Shown one piece after another: positions 13,801 to 27,107 of a DNA stretch of 64,000 nucleotides; position 1 is the first letter of the stretch, and each line of letters starts with the position of its first letter. The notes under the pieces are model-generated. The model did not search any database. It saw only the letters and a list, made by a program, of their open reading frames with translations, and was not told the origin of the DNA. Location of the stretch: NCBI GenBank assembly GCA_003640385.1, contig RCAB01000217.1, positions 35,968 to 99,967 on the forward strand, in the 5' to 3' direction. A program made the position numbers and the translations under genes. Source of the DNA: Setaria digitata (Eukaryota; Nematoda; Chromadorea; Rhabditida; Setariidae).

Positions 13801-14494
13801 TCGTGGTAACGACAGAAGTATGTGGTACTTGGAGTAGGAAGTCGAGAATGGAGCGGTTTTCACATGACCTGTAACTGTATTGATAAGCCACGCTACTACA
13901 CCTGCTCTTATTGCAAATTGTCATTGGCTGAGAAGACGAAGCTGGTATGCCGATGGTATTCTGCTGCTGTATTAATGATTATGCTGGCCAAGTCACTGTG
14001 GGTTAATAAAAAAAAATGGTATTGTGATCATATTATTTGTAAATTAGATTTAATATCAACTTTCGGCATTTTCTATTCTCTCTTTGAATTTTTGGCATTT
14101 TTTGTTGAGAATTTGAACTGCTAGCACTAGGATATATTTGAGAATTAGGGGATTTGAAGAAAAAAATCCAACAAATAAATGATTCAGATAAAATATAGGA
14201 AGTGGGTAAAAAGTACAAAGGATTACAGACGAGAAATAAGAAGTGAAGAGGAGGGGGAGGGTGGAATGTAACAGTAACTAAAACAAGTTAAGCCAGTTTT
14301 CCAAGTTTTTAGTTTCCAGTTTTTTCTTTCTTTTTTTTTTATCCGAAGGAAGTGTTCAGCCGAAATTTATTTACGTTGTATGTTTCATCTGCTTTTAATT
14401 TGTTCAAACATTTATTGCAGAAACCAAGCAAATAGTGCGGGTAAAAACAAGGGTGAAGAAGGAAGAAAGCGGTGGGCAATAACAAGAACGGTGC
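10877..14494. other. Gene-poor interval between METTL9-like and TBC1D24-like genes
   Basis: About 3.6 kb between divergently transcribed genes. There is a GC-richer patch at about 11640-11900, containing an open stretch from an ATG at 11802 (plus) that ends in a donor-like GTTTG near 11901. This could be a promoter or a non-canonical first exon, but nothing proves it. The rest is AT-rich with T-runs (12430, 12750, 13478) and no recognisable exon. Confidence 0.4.
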
Positions 14495-17400
14495 ATGTTC
14501 GGTGGTCAGATGTCGCGAGATCATCGTAGTGGCCCGGTAATGAGATCGTTTCGTCGTAGCAGCTTGGGTAACTTGTATCAGTCGTTTGTTAGACGCAAGA
14601 AATCGGCTAGTGCGATGAAAATGACAGGTAAAAAAAAAAAAGAAAAATGTTTCTTTCTTTTTTTTTTTTTTTGTAGAAAGAGAAAAAGTGATTTTCTAAG
14701 ATTTTTCTGTCGGTTCTTTTTCGATTTAAACTTTTTTAAGAATTCACTTCATTTTTTCTTCTTTTTTTTTCTCGAAAAAGTGATTCATTTTCAGTTCAGT
14801 AATTGATAATAAATATAAAGTCTTACTGGTTTTTTTTTTTTTTTCACTGCTGTGAGTTTTTTATTTGTGTCGTAAAATTTTTATTCCAACTTTACCACTG
14901 ACTATCCGGTTTTCAATCAACAGAAATTTATCTCACGGAGTTCTTCATGATGTGCAGTTATTTTACGTGTTTAGTATCATAATCATAATTAAAACCTTTA
15001 AATAGTATTGTTTTGCTGATATCATCAAATCTTAAGAAAACTGTATGGTGGCTTTCTTTGATCCATTCACGAGGAAATGCACTGCGTCGTATTTTAGAAC
15101 ACAGTGCCTTGGTATTTTTCGGCAACAAATCTTCCACATTCTAAACAATTTTTATCTCACTAATTTATGACTCACTAAAGGGGGAATGAAATAATGAAAA
15201 GCCTTAAGGGAGAGAATAAACTTTTCAGCTTTTTTGTTTCGTTTATTCACCTTCACTCTTCATTTCATTGCTTCAGCGATTCTGCTTTGCTTATTAAATA
15301 GCCTATATTGAACTTTCAAAATAAATGACGTATTCAAGAATTGAAATTTAACACATCTTTAATAACTAAACAATGGCCAAGTTGTTTGGCGATAAGTTTG
15401 GTAGTGAATTTCACTTATAGAGGTTAGAACGTAGCAGAGAATTTATTTGTTTTTGATTTTAATTTTAATTTTTTTTTTTTTTAAATTGACCATTAGCGAA
15501 AGCATTCATTAGCTAAAGTCAAACATAAAGACTGCAAACATGCCCGAATAAGGTGTTTAATTCGTTGAATGCAACATATTATATGCATGCCTGCTGCGTC
15601 TGTAGTCTTGCTATATTCGAGGATAAATTGATAGCTCGGATGATTTTTCTGAAGATGGCTTATCTGGAATCCTGGAAATATCGCTCCTGAAAGTGGCTCT
15701 CCATGCAAATGTTAGCAAGGATTATTTTTAGCACAAAGCTTCATCCTCATTTTCCCCATTCTCAAAATCTTGCCGTTGTCCTTGTCCATCGATCAACAAG
15801 GATCTTTGCTCATTTCAGATGCGAATACAAGTGGAACAGAGGTTAGAGATAAGGAGCAGGCAGCATTCGTTCTTATACGCGCGACATCCGCCATGACTTC
15901 GGTTCCAGATGCTGACGACGTTGAAGCTGGGCCTAGCAGCACTAAGCTTTCAGCGCCTGTACTATCCACTCCATCGGCCTTACAACGTACGGAGTCAAAT
16001 ACATCATTTCTCTCACGATTGAGTGGTCGATTACGACGTTCACTCCATTTGCCTTCAAGTAAACGTGAGCAGTTTGTGAAGTTTACAGTAAGTGACGAAG
16101 TGGCGGCCGTTGGAGATTCCAAATCACTGTTGCTTCGTGAATTAAGTGGGGTAAGGTTTACGCTGTACTACGTGATTAAGGTAGCCATAAATCAAATACT
16201 ACTAAAAAAAATTGCTTTGTAATTAGTAAGTTATTCATTTAGTATTAAAAAGTTCAGTAATATCGTGAGAGATATTTTGATTGGTTTTCTTCGTCTTGGA
16301 CTTTTTAAGTAATTCCAAACTAAACGAAATGATGACGAATACTCTAGAAGTCAAACGTTAAGCAATCATCTAATGAAAGTTGATTATGACAGCGACGAAA
16401 TAGCTGATATATGAAATGTTATCGTTGGCTATATTCATACTGAGATCAGTTTCGAAAAAATGGTTGCATTGATTTCCAAGTCTTACTAGTGTTGGAGATA
16501 ACAAATTATGCATGAAGTTATGGAAACATTTTAATATACTGTTTTGCATAGGAAACATTCACGAGTTATGCGAATATCAGGATTGTTAATTACGATGAAT
16601 CATACGATGGCAGCATTGAGAAAGTCCGGCAAATCCTACAACGGAACCGATCTAATGAAGTAAGAAAATCAATGTGAATGGTGGACAAAGACCGAATACT
16701 CACTGGCTGTGATTGGTTTAATTATTCTAATTAGTTAAAGTAAATAACTGAACAGCATAAGCTTCGCGAGTTTCGATTTGTTGTTCGTTTTTTTTTTTTT
16801 ACTAGAATTTGGGCGGTTGCTGTTTTCATTTTGTTTGATTGCAATCATAACCATAGCAAAGATTGAATTAGGTGTTCAGAGAAAATATTTTTGCTTGAAG
16901 ACCAGTATTTAGTTGCTATTGGTTTTGTCGAACTTTCAACACTAACACTATGGTATGTTGAATTGAACAGTGGAGCAGTTTATTGCTCTATCAAGTTTTT
17001 TTTTTTTTTTTTCCTTCATTTAAGATAAAGCGACTGCTTCGGAAAACAAATTGGCCAGTGGGACATAAAATACGAGCTAAGTTATGGCAAGAAATCTGTA
17101 AATCTAACAATCCAGACTTTAATGGACATAAGAATTGTTATGATTCTGAAGCTTGGGAAGAACCCGATGGTGATTTCTTTTCTTTCTCCTTTTCATTATC
17201 ATTTATTCGCTAAAAAAATTTTGTAACTGAGAATATAAGAGGAGGAATAGTCGTTATGTGTATATGGTGTTATGAATTTATGTTTAAAAAATTTTTTTTT
17301 TAAAGTTTATCATAAATTGAAGATGGTTTTCCGTTTTTTTAGAAGTTTGCTCAAATTAATTTAGGATACTTTTCACCAAAAGCTCGTTTTCTTCTCTCGT

Positions 17401-20368
17401 CCGATACTATACAAGATTGTTATGAATTGAATGGAAATGGACTAAGAGCATTGCATCGTCTTATTCGCGGCTTAGATGCTACAATTCCAACATTGAACTA
17501 TGGACCTGTTAGTCTCATATGAGTTTTCATTTTCTTGAAGTTGATTTTCTAGTGTATTTGGTACATCCAGTTAGAATTTATATGCGGAAAGTTTTGAAAG
17601 TGTTCTAAAATAATATGATTAAACTAAACTCATTTATTAGCAAAACTTCTTATAATTATAGCTCTTTTGCAGTTGGTCCAACCCATTCTTGCACTGTTTT
17701 TGCATTATATGAGTGAGGATGACGCATATGCTTGCATCTTTCGGATCCTTAAAAATCATTCATATTACATGAAAAATTCTGTTCTAGCAAGCAAAGCTGC
17801 ATCGTACACACTTCTCACACTTATTAAAACTCATAAGGTTTGCTATTCAGGTTTTTCATTCAGGTAAGAGTTACTTAGAAGTTCGAAAAGTAATGTTATT
17901 TAGTAAGATTTTCCCTTTCTGAATTTGTTATCATTTTTGCAGTAGAGATTTTGCAAATGGAATTTCCTGCAGTGTTCGTTTCATGTGGTGACACTAATCT
18001 ATAGCAGACGCACTCATGCATCATTACTTCAGGAAAAGATCCATTAAATAAAACTGTGCCGTGTAGTTCACCCAGCTTACTCATTAAGAGGGCACGTATG
18101 TCAGTAGGCTGTTGCCGATTAAAATTTTTCAGATATATAAACCTGCTCTTACTGAGTTCTTTGTTGTGAAATTATTTTCTCTTTTTAGGGAGCGGCTTAC
18201 AAAACATTGAAGAATTGGATTGGAACGTCTGACGAAGACATTCTTGTTAAAGCCTTGCACAATTGGCCGAGATGGATATTTTGCGCTTTGCCATTTGAAT
18301 TTTTAATCCGCATTATTGATTGCTACTTATATGAAGGGAACAAAATACTGATGAGGATCGCTGTCACACTGCTTAACACATGGCACAAGAATATTAAGGT
18401 AAGGTTGGTTTGTATATTTTGTTTCCGTAGACATGTAAGTTGTAGGAGTTCATGTAAGTTCTATGATTGGTGGAAAGGTTTTATCTGAAATATTACAAAT
18501 GCAGCTCAGCATAGTCAATAAGAAATGTCTCCAGATACCCGAATATTTGACCGACAAAACTTACCAGGAACGAATTGATTTATTTGCGGAAAGTATTATG
18601 CAGAGTTTAAAGTATGGAAATGTTTCTGCTTCAGCTTTGCTTGAAGCCGCTATAAGAATTCGAAATTTTAGTGGTGCGAGAATTGCTCGTTTTGAGGAGA
18701 AGTATAAGAACATGGTAATTTATTTTTCGTTATAGATAAAGTACGAGTAAAGGGAATTAATTTTTCTTCTCCTCCACCTTGTACAGTAAGTAAAAAACAA
18801 TATATATATATATATATATATTGTGGCTGGATTCAGAAGATTTGTGATGAGGGTCTGTTTTGGGAGATATCTCTTCAATTCTCGTATAGAACCAGAAGAA
18901 TTAAAAAACATTGAAAATTATTATTTTTTAACTAAATAAATGATAGATATTTGAAATAGTGTTTAAAATAAAATTATGTGAAAACAGCATCATATTATTA
19001 TGAAGGACGCTGCACATGTTTTTCGGATCTTCCATGCACTGACAGCTAAAGATTCAACGATAGAATGCTCCCATCTCTTCCCATCCATATCTTTCTTTTC
19101 TTTTATTCTTATAGTAAAGAAGTACTATATTTAATATTAATAATATTTAACTTGGTGACATAGTTTTTTTTAAGTGGCTCACGAATATTACGGTTTTCCG
19201 TCTAGCTAATTACAATATACTTTTTATACTCTTAACCCGTTTTTCTGTTTTTATTTCTTTGAGGTTTCATACTTGGATGAGGATTTCCAGATATTAGATG
19301 TTTTCAGATTTTGAAGAGAGAAGGTCCCGAGATACCAGCGACAGATTTAGCAGCTAGACATACAAAGCCCTTTATCTCAAGCATTGTTTCACCAGAAGTT
19401 GCTTTTGAATTAATGTGTCATTTACCAGAAAAATGTCAGCTCAAAACTCCTGCGCTTATCTACCATCTTGGTGATGATGGAACTTCATTCCATCATTTCT
19501 GGATGAAGTGGGTTGTTATTAATACTTCATTTTCATGATTATTTAGATCGTAATAATGACTGTGGCATGTGAAGTTCCCGTATAAAACCTTAGAGTGGAT
19601 CATGATAGCGCTTTTATAGAGTTGATGAAGCCGATTCAACGTTATTGATTATCAAGACTGGTAAAGGTGAAGTTTTGGGAGCCTTCTGTGATGAGCCTTG
19701 GAAAAATCGAATGAAGACTCGTGAACGTGGGACCGGAAAATACTTTGGTGGTGGTCTTTCATTTGTTTGGAATTTAGACAAAAATAATCAAGTGAATAAA
19801 TATGGTTGGGCAGAAAAACAAGCGGAATGTTTTATGGCTGCTCCGTATGATCCAGAGCCTACCATTTTAATGGTATGTTGTTATCTAAAGTAGATATGAT
19901 TTTGGGATCAATTATAAATACTTCGATACAAGTATTTCCCTCCATATATTTATTGTGGAGTTCCTGTTTGGAACACAATTTACTTGGAGTATGTTTCCTT
20001 CTGTCTCTTCGTGGAAATTGAATCTTCGAATTTCCAGAGAGAATAAGAAATAAAAAATTCATAGAGAACCAGTATTACTTAAAGAGTTGTTGGTTAATAT
20101 ATGAGCTGACTGACTCTCGAACTGTTCCAGCTTATTATTTGAACTCATTCAGATTGATCCTGTTGGTTTTTTTCTTTTGCCATAGCTTGTTTTAATAAAA
20201 TATATCAAATTCTTATGCAAAACATCTCTTAATTTGTAGATTGGTGGAAATGCAATATATATTTTGGATGAATTAATAAAGGGTTCAAGTTTACCTAGTA
20301 ATACATTTCAAAATCCAGAATTGGTGGAAGGTGGTGCATTTAAGATCGATGACATGGAGGTAATTTGA
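14495..20368 (+). CDS. TBC1D24/Skywalker-like protein (RabGAP TBC domain plus TLDc domain)
   Basis: TBC1D24 proteins regulate vesicle trafficking, notably synaptic, and combine a degenerate TBC domain with a C-terminal TLDc domain linked to V-ATPase and oxidative stress. Exons: 14495-14626, 15819-16150, 16552-16659, 17025-17169, 17343-17507, 17673-17837, 18189-18398, 18505-18714, 19308-19507, 19620-19872 and 20240-20368, about 680 residues. A basic Ser-rich N-terminal extension (about 190 residues, e.g. SFLSRLSGRLRRSLHLPS) precedes the TBC part (WPVGHKIRAKLWQEIC, ILALFLHYMSEDDAYACIF, WPRWIFCALPFEFLIRIIDC). The TLDc part shows LLIIKTGKGEVLGAFCDEPW, TGKYFGGGLSFVWNL and IGGNAIYILDE. Phase fails only between 17169 and 17343. 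The stop at 20368 falls within a possible donor (GAG|GTAATT), so the usual final EVWxF segment may lie in an unseen exon. Confidence 0.87.
18799..18822. repeat. (TA)n microsatellite, self-complementary
   Basis: CAA followed by about ten TA units and TTG, in the TBC1D24-like intron after the exon ending 18714. The flanks extend the palindrome by three bases. Confidence 0.9.
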
Positions 20369-21552
20369 TATTTTAAAAGATTACTGAATGTTTGTAAACA
20401 ACACTTCAGTATAATAAGCCTTTTCCAAAATGGTTCCTTTTGCAAATTTGCCTCTTACGAGATTTGAATTATAATCGAGAACCAATTTGGATATTCAAAA
20501 TATAAAGGGTTAAAATCAGTTAAACAAATGCTATGAGTTTTTCAGATATTTCAAGTGTTTGATTAGGAATCGAAGTTAAAGAAAATGTCGGGAGCGAGAG
20601 TATTAAAAGGTTTTTAAAAATAATGTGGCTAATGTATAAGAGAACAAATCCTCACTTTGTTGAATCTTTTTTTTCCAAATTGCATTTTTTGTGATTTTTT
20701 GAAGATTTTGAAATTTTGAAGTTAAAATTATTGGGTGTATGGGTGTCCCTATTTTATTGCTATTAAATGGAATTTTCTAGTGATTAATAGCAATAAGTCC
20801 TGATAGATGATGATGGATTGATGCTTTCGATACTTCCAGTGCTAGTCATTTTCTGTTTCAGTGTTTTCAATGCACCAGCACATAAAGATTTTATCTTATT
20901 AACTGAGATGTTTTTTTGAGGCCAGATCCTTGATATTTTTAGTCTGAACTTTGATAACTTAAATGCTTTCGTGGTATGTACGATGATCTTTTGCAACTTT
21001 ATCACTAATTTGTATTTATGTATCTATTTCTAGTATTGTAATATTAAACAACTGTTGTAATATCTAGAAATCTCCATGAAATTGTAATTTCGTACAAGCT
21101 TTGAATTGACTGATAAGAAGATTCCTTATTTATAGAAATATGTCAGTTTAAGCTTTTGCTAATGGGATTTCATTTGTCACTCAGCTGCCACGCTTCACTT
21201 CCTAATAGTGCAACTTGATCAACTGTTGTTGCAACATAAATTGATTTATCAGCTGTTTGATGGAGCTTTTTGTCAGGAAAGAAAAGAATAAAGAAAACAC
21301 ATGTGATTCCGAGGTTTAAGAATTTTTTGATCTGTAGCGGTCAACAGAATGATAGAATTTTTGGAGTCATGAGAACTTTGCTTATTGAAGTACTTTGAAA
21401 CATATATGCTGCTAAGTGGATGTCGATTTCCAGATTTAAATTTTCAGTCGTCTAGCTAGAATTCACTTATGTTTTATTTAAATATCAAGGTAATTTATTG
21501 GGAACACTCCAATCATTTTAGTTATTCAGTTTTGGAGAACAGTTTTATAATA
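20369..21552. other. Interval between TBC1D24-like and MPDU1 genes
   Basis: About 1.2 kb with no supported exon. It may hide a last TBC1D24 exon and holds the MPDU1 promoter. A TTATTCAG at about 21524-21531, just upstream of the MPDU1 ATG, is a good spliced-leader acceptor candidate. Confidence 0.4.
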
Positions 21553-23749
21553 ATGGAGAATTTGATTCCTTCAAAAATTGATGAACTGCTGCATTTCATA
21601 TTTCCAAGTCACTGTTACGAACTAATCCTCCTAAAATTTGATTTCCTTCATCGTAAGTCTTGTTATTTTCATCACATAAAATAATGCGGTGAGGGATTTC
21701 GCAGGAATCTGTCATGGGACGTTGAGTTCAACCATTCTGTTTTAAATTTTTAAGAACTTGATAAGAGATGAAAGATCATTTCTATTTTCCTTTTTTCCTT
21801 TTTTTTTTTGGGAATTTTATTGAATATTAAATTGTTGCAAATCAGTTTAAAGTTGTACCAAGATATAACAAATTGAATTCCAAAGAAGTTGACGATGAGT
21901 AGTGAAACGAAAACATAAGAATGTCTTTAGAAGCCTGTCAAGAACGTTTTCAGTCAGAAAATTTTATGCTTAAGAATAGCCGTTTCAGAAGAATGCGCAA
22001 CAATTATTATATCGCGATTGCTTGGACTTGGTTTAACTCTTGGATCACTAGTAATATTCATACCACAAATTTTAAAAATTCAATTGGCACGGTCGGGCGA
22101 GGGAATTTCATTGTTATCACAACTGCTAGGATTATTTGCCTGTTTTGCGGTAACCTCATATAGCTATGCTAAAGGATATGTTTTCAGGTTTGTTTGTACA
22201 CTTCAAATTTTCATTTTTCTTTAATGGATATATTTGTCTGTAAGTTTGTGGTAAAAATTAGGTTCAAAAAACATTGAAAAAATGCTCTGCAGAAGTAATC
22301 CATAGGATGAGACAGGCATCACTGGTTACTGCTTTAAAATCCATTGCGTGTATTTTACGTCGTTTGATAATAGTCGATTTAGTCTTGTATGTTAGGTATT
22401 ATTTCAAGTTACTGCACCGTACGTATCTTCTTTTTTTCTTTGATGTGAAGATGAACACGATATCTATTGAATTGTGAAAATGATGAAAAAATTTGGAATC
22501 CATCTAAGTCAGGGTATGTCTGAAGGGGAAATTTTCCGGATAAGAAATTATAGGTTTTAACTGGCTGAAACATGCTCCAAAATATTTGGAAAGTAAGTCC
22601 TAGAAATTATCACAATCTCAATGTGAAAAATTTGGACGAAGAGGTGGCATCATTTGCTTAAGTATCTTATAAGTGTCAATTAATGTATTTCAGTCAGTGG
22701 GGTGATTCATTTTTCGTAACAATTCAGATGATTATAATAATCACCCAGATTTTATGGTTCTCGTCACGGCAAGCTCATGCTGCGGTATTCCTTGCATTTT
22801 GCTGGACCATTGTTTGTGCGGTAATAGGCGATTACATTTCAGTTGAAATACTTGCACTTCTTCAGGCTGTTACTATACCGGTTACGATTGTTGCCAAAGT
22901 AAGTATTATGAAAGTGTTGATTAATTTCTGATGACTTGCTTACCACTACTGTTGATTGTTATCTCATGTAAATTGTTATGAATAATTTGGATGTTATTGA
23001 GCACGCGCTGTGATATTTAGCATTTTAGAGAAATCATCTCCCAATAATTAGTTTATAAGTTTAATTGAGTCACTTAGTTCATCTTTCAAGAGTTTAGTGT
23101 TATTAATGAATTTTTCTTGTTCTTTTTCTTTTCGGTTTTAATATTTCCCTGACGGAAATTGACCATCATCAGTTACATTATCGAAAATTTATTGATCCGA
23201 TGCGAACAACTCAGCTATGATGTAAGGAGGCAGCGGTGTAAAACATGTGTAAAAACAGTACTGCATTACTAATCATACACTGAAGATTGTAGATTAATTA
23301 CGGAGATACTATCACAGAAAAGATGCAGCCGAGTTCCATCTATTGAATAAATAGAGAATTTAGGGTGTAGTCGAGTCTTCATTGGAATGAATCCCTTTTA
23401 CGTTGTAGAGATTTTTAGATAATCGCAGTGCTGAATTTAAACACTTCTAATGTGCTACTGTAATCAAGCACATATAAATCACGTTCATAATCATTTCTTT
23501 TTTAACATACTTTTACTTCAGTTCTTACAAATCCGGACCAATTACCAGCAGCAGAGGACAGGCCAGCTCTCAATGATCTCAGTATTTCTCCAGTTCGGTG
23601 GTTGCCTAGCCCGAGTATTTACTTCTCTGAAAGAAACTGGTGATCAGTTGGTTGTTACCAATTACGTTATCGCCACCTTACTAAATGGAATAATTTCTGC
23701 TCAATTTTACCTGTACTGGAGTAATATAGAGAAGAAAAGACTGGCTTGA
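21553..23749 (+). CDS. MPDU1: Mannose-P-dolichol utilization defect 1 protein (MPDU1)
   Basis: MPDU1 is an ER multi-pass PQ-loop protein needed for use of dolichol-phosphate-mannose and -glucose in N-glycan, GPI-anchor and related synthesis. Four exons: 21553-21652, 21989-22187, 22694-22898 and 23522-23749. All phases close, giving 243 residues (human about 247). It starts MENLIPSKIDELLHFIFPSH. Diagnostic blocks: CYELILLKFDFLH, LLGLGLTLGSLVIFIPQILK with the PQ motif and SGEGISLLSQLLGL, then SYSYAKGYVFSQWGDSFF. A second PQ-loop region follows: LQAVTIPVTIVAK, YQQQRTGQLSMISVFLQFGG, LARVFTSLKETGD, and NGIISAQFYLYW near the end. The tail is basic (EKKRLA). The ATG is chosen because it gives the conserved N-terminal Cys-Tyr/Phe-Leu-His block and follows an acceptor-like site. 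Confidence 0.95.
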
Positions 23750-25741
23750 GAAGCATAAATAGTATTATGGATAATCGTAAGCATTGTAATTTTTCTTACT
23801 AATTTGTTGTAGAACAGGAAAAAATGTTATAAAAGGAATATTTGACAGTCCTGCCACAATGTTCTGGAAACATGAAGCTTTGCTGCATTTTCGAAACTTG
23901 GCAATTACTTGAAAAAAAAAAAACGTGCGACATCCAGTAGTTATTCAGGATTGTTCACTGTTTTTCAGTCAAGTTAAAATTTGCTTGAATAAGTCTGCGC
24001 AAAAAAGAAATTCTCTTAAATATCTCAGATGTTTATGCCATCTTAGATAATTTTTATCGGATTGTTCAAATGTTCAAAATTACTACATTCTCTGCACTTA
24101 TAGCGCAAACTTGCTGAGTACTGTGAACATATTGGCTGCTCTGAAATGAGCTTCAGATCAATTTTTTTTTATAGACGGAGCTAACACATTATATGATATT
24201 GCCAGCGCTCCTAAAAGTGACAATTTAAAAGCTGGCATGAATAAAATTAACGATCAGATGACAATTGATATATAATAAAAGTCATTTTAATTATTGCTTT
24301 GTAATACTTGCTGTAAGTATTAGAGGGAGATTTTCGAGAACTATGCAATAATCACGAAAAGAAATTGTTAATGAAAGAGGTCATCCATGTAACAATCAAA
24401 ATTAGCTATCACCTTTCAGTTCTACAGTAGTAATAGTATGCGTATTGCTATTATGCTGCTTCATGTAGATTGCATTGCATTTTTCAGAATTTTTTATTCC
24501 TTACTAGAACTGCTGTCGCTCAAAATATATTAAATCCTCATGGTGATGCTAGTTCCTTTTCATTCTTGTACGTCTCCATTATGAGTTTAAATCTGTCATA
24601 TGAAATACACTTCGTTTTGATGCTGTCGAAATTATTTCAACATTTTCCTGTTAGATTTAATCATCTAAATTAAAATATTGCATTATTTTCATTACTGCAT
24701 CATCACCACTTATAATTACAATATTCCAAACATTATCTCACAGATAAATTACACGGCGAAGATGCAGCACTGTCAAGAAAACTGCTAAATAATAGAATTA
24801 CCAATGTCACGCATGTTACGATAAAGTGACGTAAGTTTTAGTAGTTTTTAATTCAAAGTTCTATTTCTGTTCAGATTTCTTCCGAAAAGAAAGTGGAGAA
24901 GTGGGAGAAAAGTTGAGCGATGAAAGAAGGTATTAAACTGAATGAGTAACAGGTGTTTCAGGAAGATAGTTTGGGAGAGGGGGTAGGGAGAAATTTCAAC
25001 AGAATAGAAATGACAATGTTAGGATTTTCAGTACAGAAATTACTGGATTAGAGATACACTGTACTTAAGGGACAGTTTATGCGTGCAAAACTACAGAGTC
25101 GAGTACTATGTGCTAGGGAGAAGCAACATCTCATCGCTAATTAATTGGCTGCAATTTAGAATGCAGTCAAGCTGTGGAAGTTTCCACATCTACAGCTACA
25201 CAGACGTGTGTATGTCGCTAAAGTGGAATGGCTTCTGATTTCCACATGCAATTTCCACGACGTTTTGGTTGCATGATATGGATCTAAGCATGAAACCTTG
25301 GATACCGTAAGCGATTACGGTAGCGTAAGTCAGTGGATACGATCTCAACTTTACAAGAGATACTATTGGTCTAAATGATATGTCCGATAAGACCAATTAG
25401 TAATTCATGACTGGCCGGTGCTTTTTGTTTCAAGATCGTCTATTCTTGATGATTTTGTGGTATGTGATACGTCCAGTGTGGAATACAGTACATTGAATGT
25501 GCTTCTCGAACTTGTGAGACAGATTTTGCTGTCTAAAATGGTAGAAAAAAGCATTAGCTTTCCTAAATTGTGCAGTTAAGAAAATAAAATCACTATTGTT
25601 GGCTGCTGTCTAGAGAGGAATATTCCTGATGATTTACTTTAATGCGTAAAAATCAGATCGAGAAAGATAAAAGTAACAAGTTTCTTTCAACTGTTTCATT
25701 TTAAAACTCCTTTTTAGGGGATTTTTGTAAATTAGCCAGCA
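23750..25741. other. Interval between MPDU1 and TIMM29-like genes
   Basis: About 2 kb, AT-rich, with no exon I can support on either strand. A TTTTTAG at about 25712-25718, shortly before the TIMM29-like ATG, is a possible trans-splice acceptor. Confidence 0.45.
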
Positions 25742-26871
25742 ATGGCATTCGTGAAACGATGGTGTTTTACGTTTGTCGACTATTGGAAAATGGTTGGAAA
25801 CGATTATATGATAGTGATTGGAGATGTGCTAAAAGATATGAGGAGAAGACCGATTAGAACGATGATCAAGGTGTTGCCATTGGGTGGTGCATTTTACGCT
25901 TACAAAACTAACCCGAGTGAAAGGTATGTTTTTTATAATATCAGTTCAGGAATTGGCAAAACTTCCATCTATGTGTTTGTGTATTTTTCACGAGATTGCT
26001 GACGACTAAATCGTGATTCCTGACATATTCAAAGCACACTAGTTCGGAAGTAGGAGGAGAACTGTTTCGTTGTGAGACTTTTTCACTGTGGTTACAGATT
26101 GCGGTTATGTATAGTTTCTTGTTGCCATAGAGTGGTGCTACGTAACTGGAATCTGGTGCCGTGTAATTCATTAAGGACAAGATTCCTTTATGAAGGTTAG
26201 TAGTTGGGACAGTTCTACATTGTTATAATTCAGCAACCTTCTTGCAGGGATATGCTGAATTCACTAGTGGAAAGAAGGCAACAGATGGTGCTTGTGCCAA
26301 ATTCAATACACAGTAAAAAAGCTGATGATGAAATTGCATCGCGCACAATGTATATAGATCAAAATCGACTCAGACTTATTAATTGCATTCTGTTTTCTAT
26401 TCTCATCAAACTGCCTGATGGTGATGATGTAAGGAAGTTGTTTCACTACATTTATTTTTTTCACTAGTGATGTTGCGATATTTCATTTTAAAATTAATAA
26501 ATAATGAAAGAATGAAATTATGTAATAATTCCACACGAAATGAACAACTGCCGAACGATTTTATAAAAAGAAAATGAAAGATCCATAAATTCGACTAACA
26601 TTTTCGTTTCTCTCCCGATCGGAAAATAATATGATAAAGAAAAATACATTACTTTATTTTAAGCCTGAAAACGAGCTTTCCTCACCGCTTATATTTGCAG
26701 CTCTGTCTTTATGAAAATCAAAACTCCGTTCTAAAGCGATGGTGGTGGCAGCGGTACGATGATGTCATTGATATCGGTGCCTTTGACAAATGGTTTATGC
26801 TTGGAAGAAGTTTCGAGAATTACGATGTTAACGAAAATGAATTTAATAATTCTGTCAACACAGTTGTATAA
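25742..26871 (+). CDS. TIMM29-like subunit of the mitochondrial TIM22 carrier translocase
   Basis: Tim29 is a metazoan inner-membrane protein that stabilises the TIM22 complex, which inserts carrier proteins. Three exons: 25742-25923, 26248-26428 and 26701-26871. Phases close exactly, giving 177 residues. The N-terminus is basic and aromatic (MAFVKRWCFTFVDYWK), followed by DVLKDMRRRPIRTMIKVLP and one short membrane segment ending LGGAFYAYKTNPSE. The middle has RRQQMVLVPNSIHS and DQNRLRLINCILFSILI. The last exon carries the best match to the human family member: the RWWWQRYDDVIDIGAFDKWF stretch, then ML, then the DVNENEF tail, in the same order as the vertebrate PRW, DVGF, RWW and DINDDEF positions. 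Family identity rests on this C-terminal block, as the N-terminal half is divergent. It converges on INTS1, whose stop lies 236 bp away. Confidence 0.75.
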
Positions 26872-27107
26872 ATGTTCAACAGACGGTTCGTTAAGATCCC
26901 CGGAAAGAAAAATATATGTATATCTTGTAAAGTCATACATTCATCTGCTTTGATTTTACCTTTAACTTGCTTGAATTTTGTGTCATTCAAATATAAATTC
27001 TGTTTCAATGCAAAGTACATAGCTTTTTCTGTCATACAAATGCTTTGATGGCACAAATATTATATGAAAAACAATGAGAAAAAGAAATTGAATTGGAGCA
27101 GTAAAAA

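Noticed and set aside
13822..14124. 100-codon plus-strand ORF with several Cys
   Set aside because: No splice context, no family resemblance and biased composition; likely chance.
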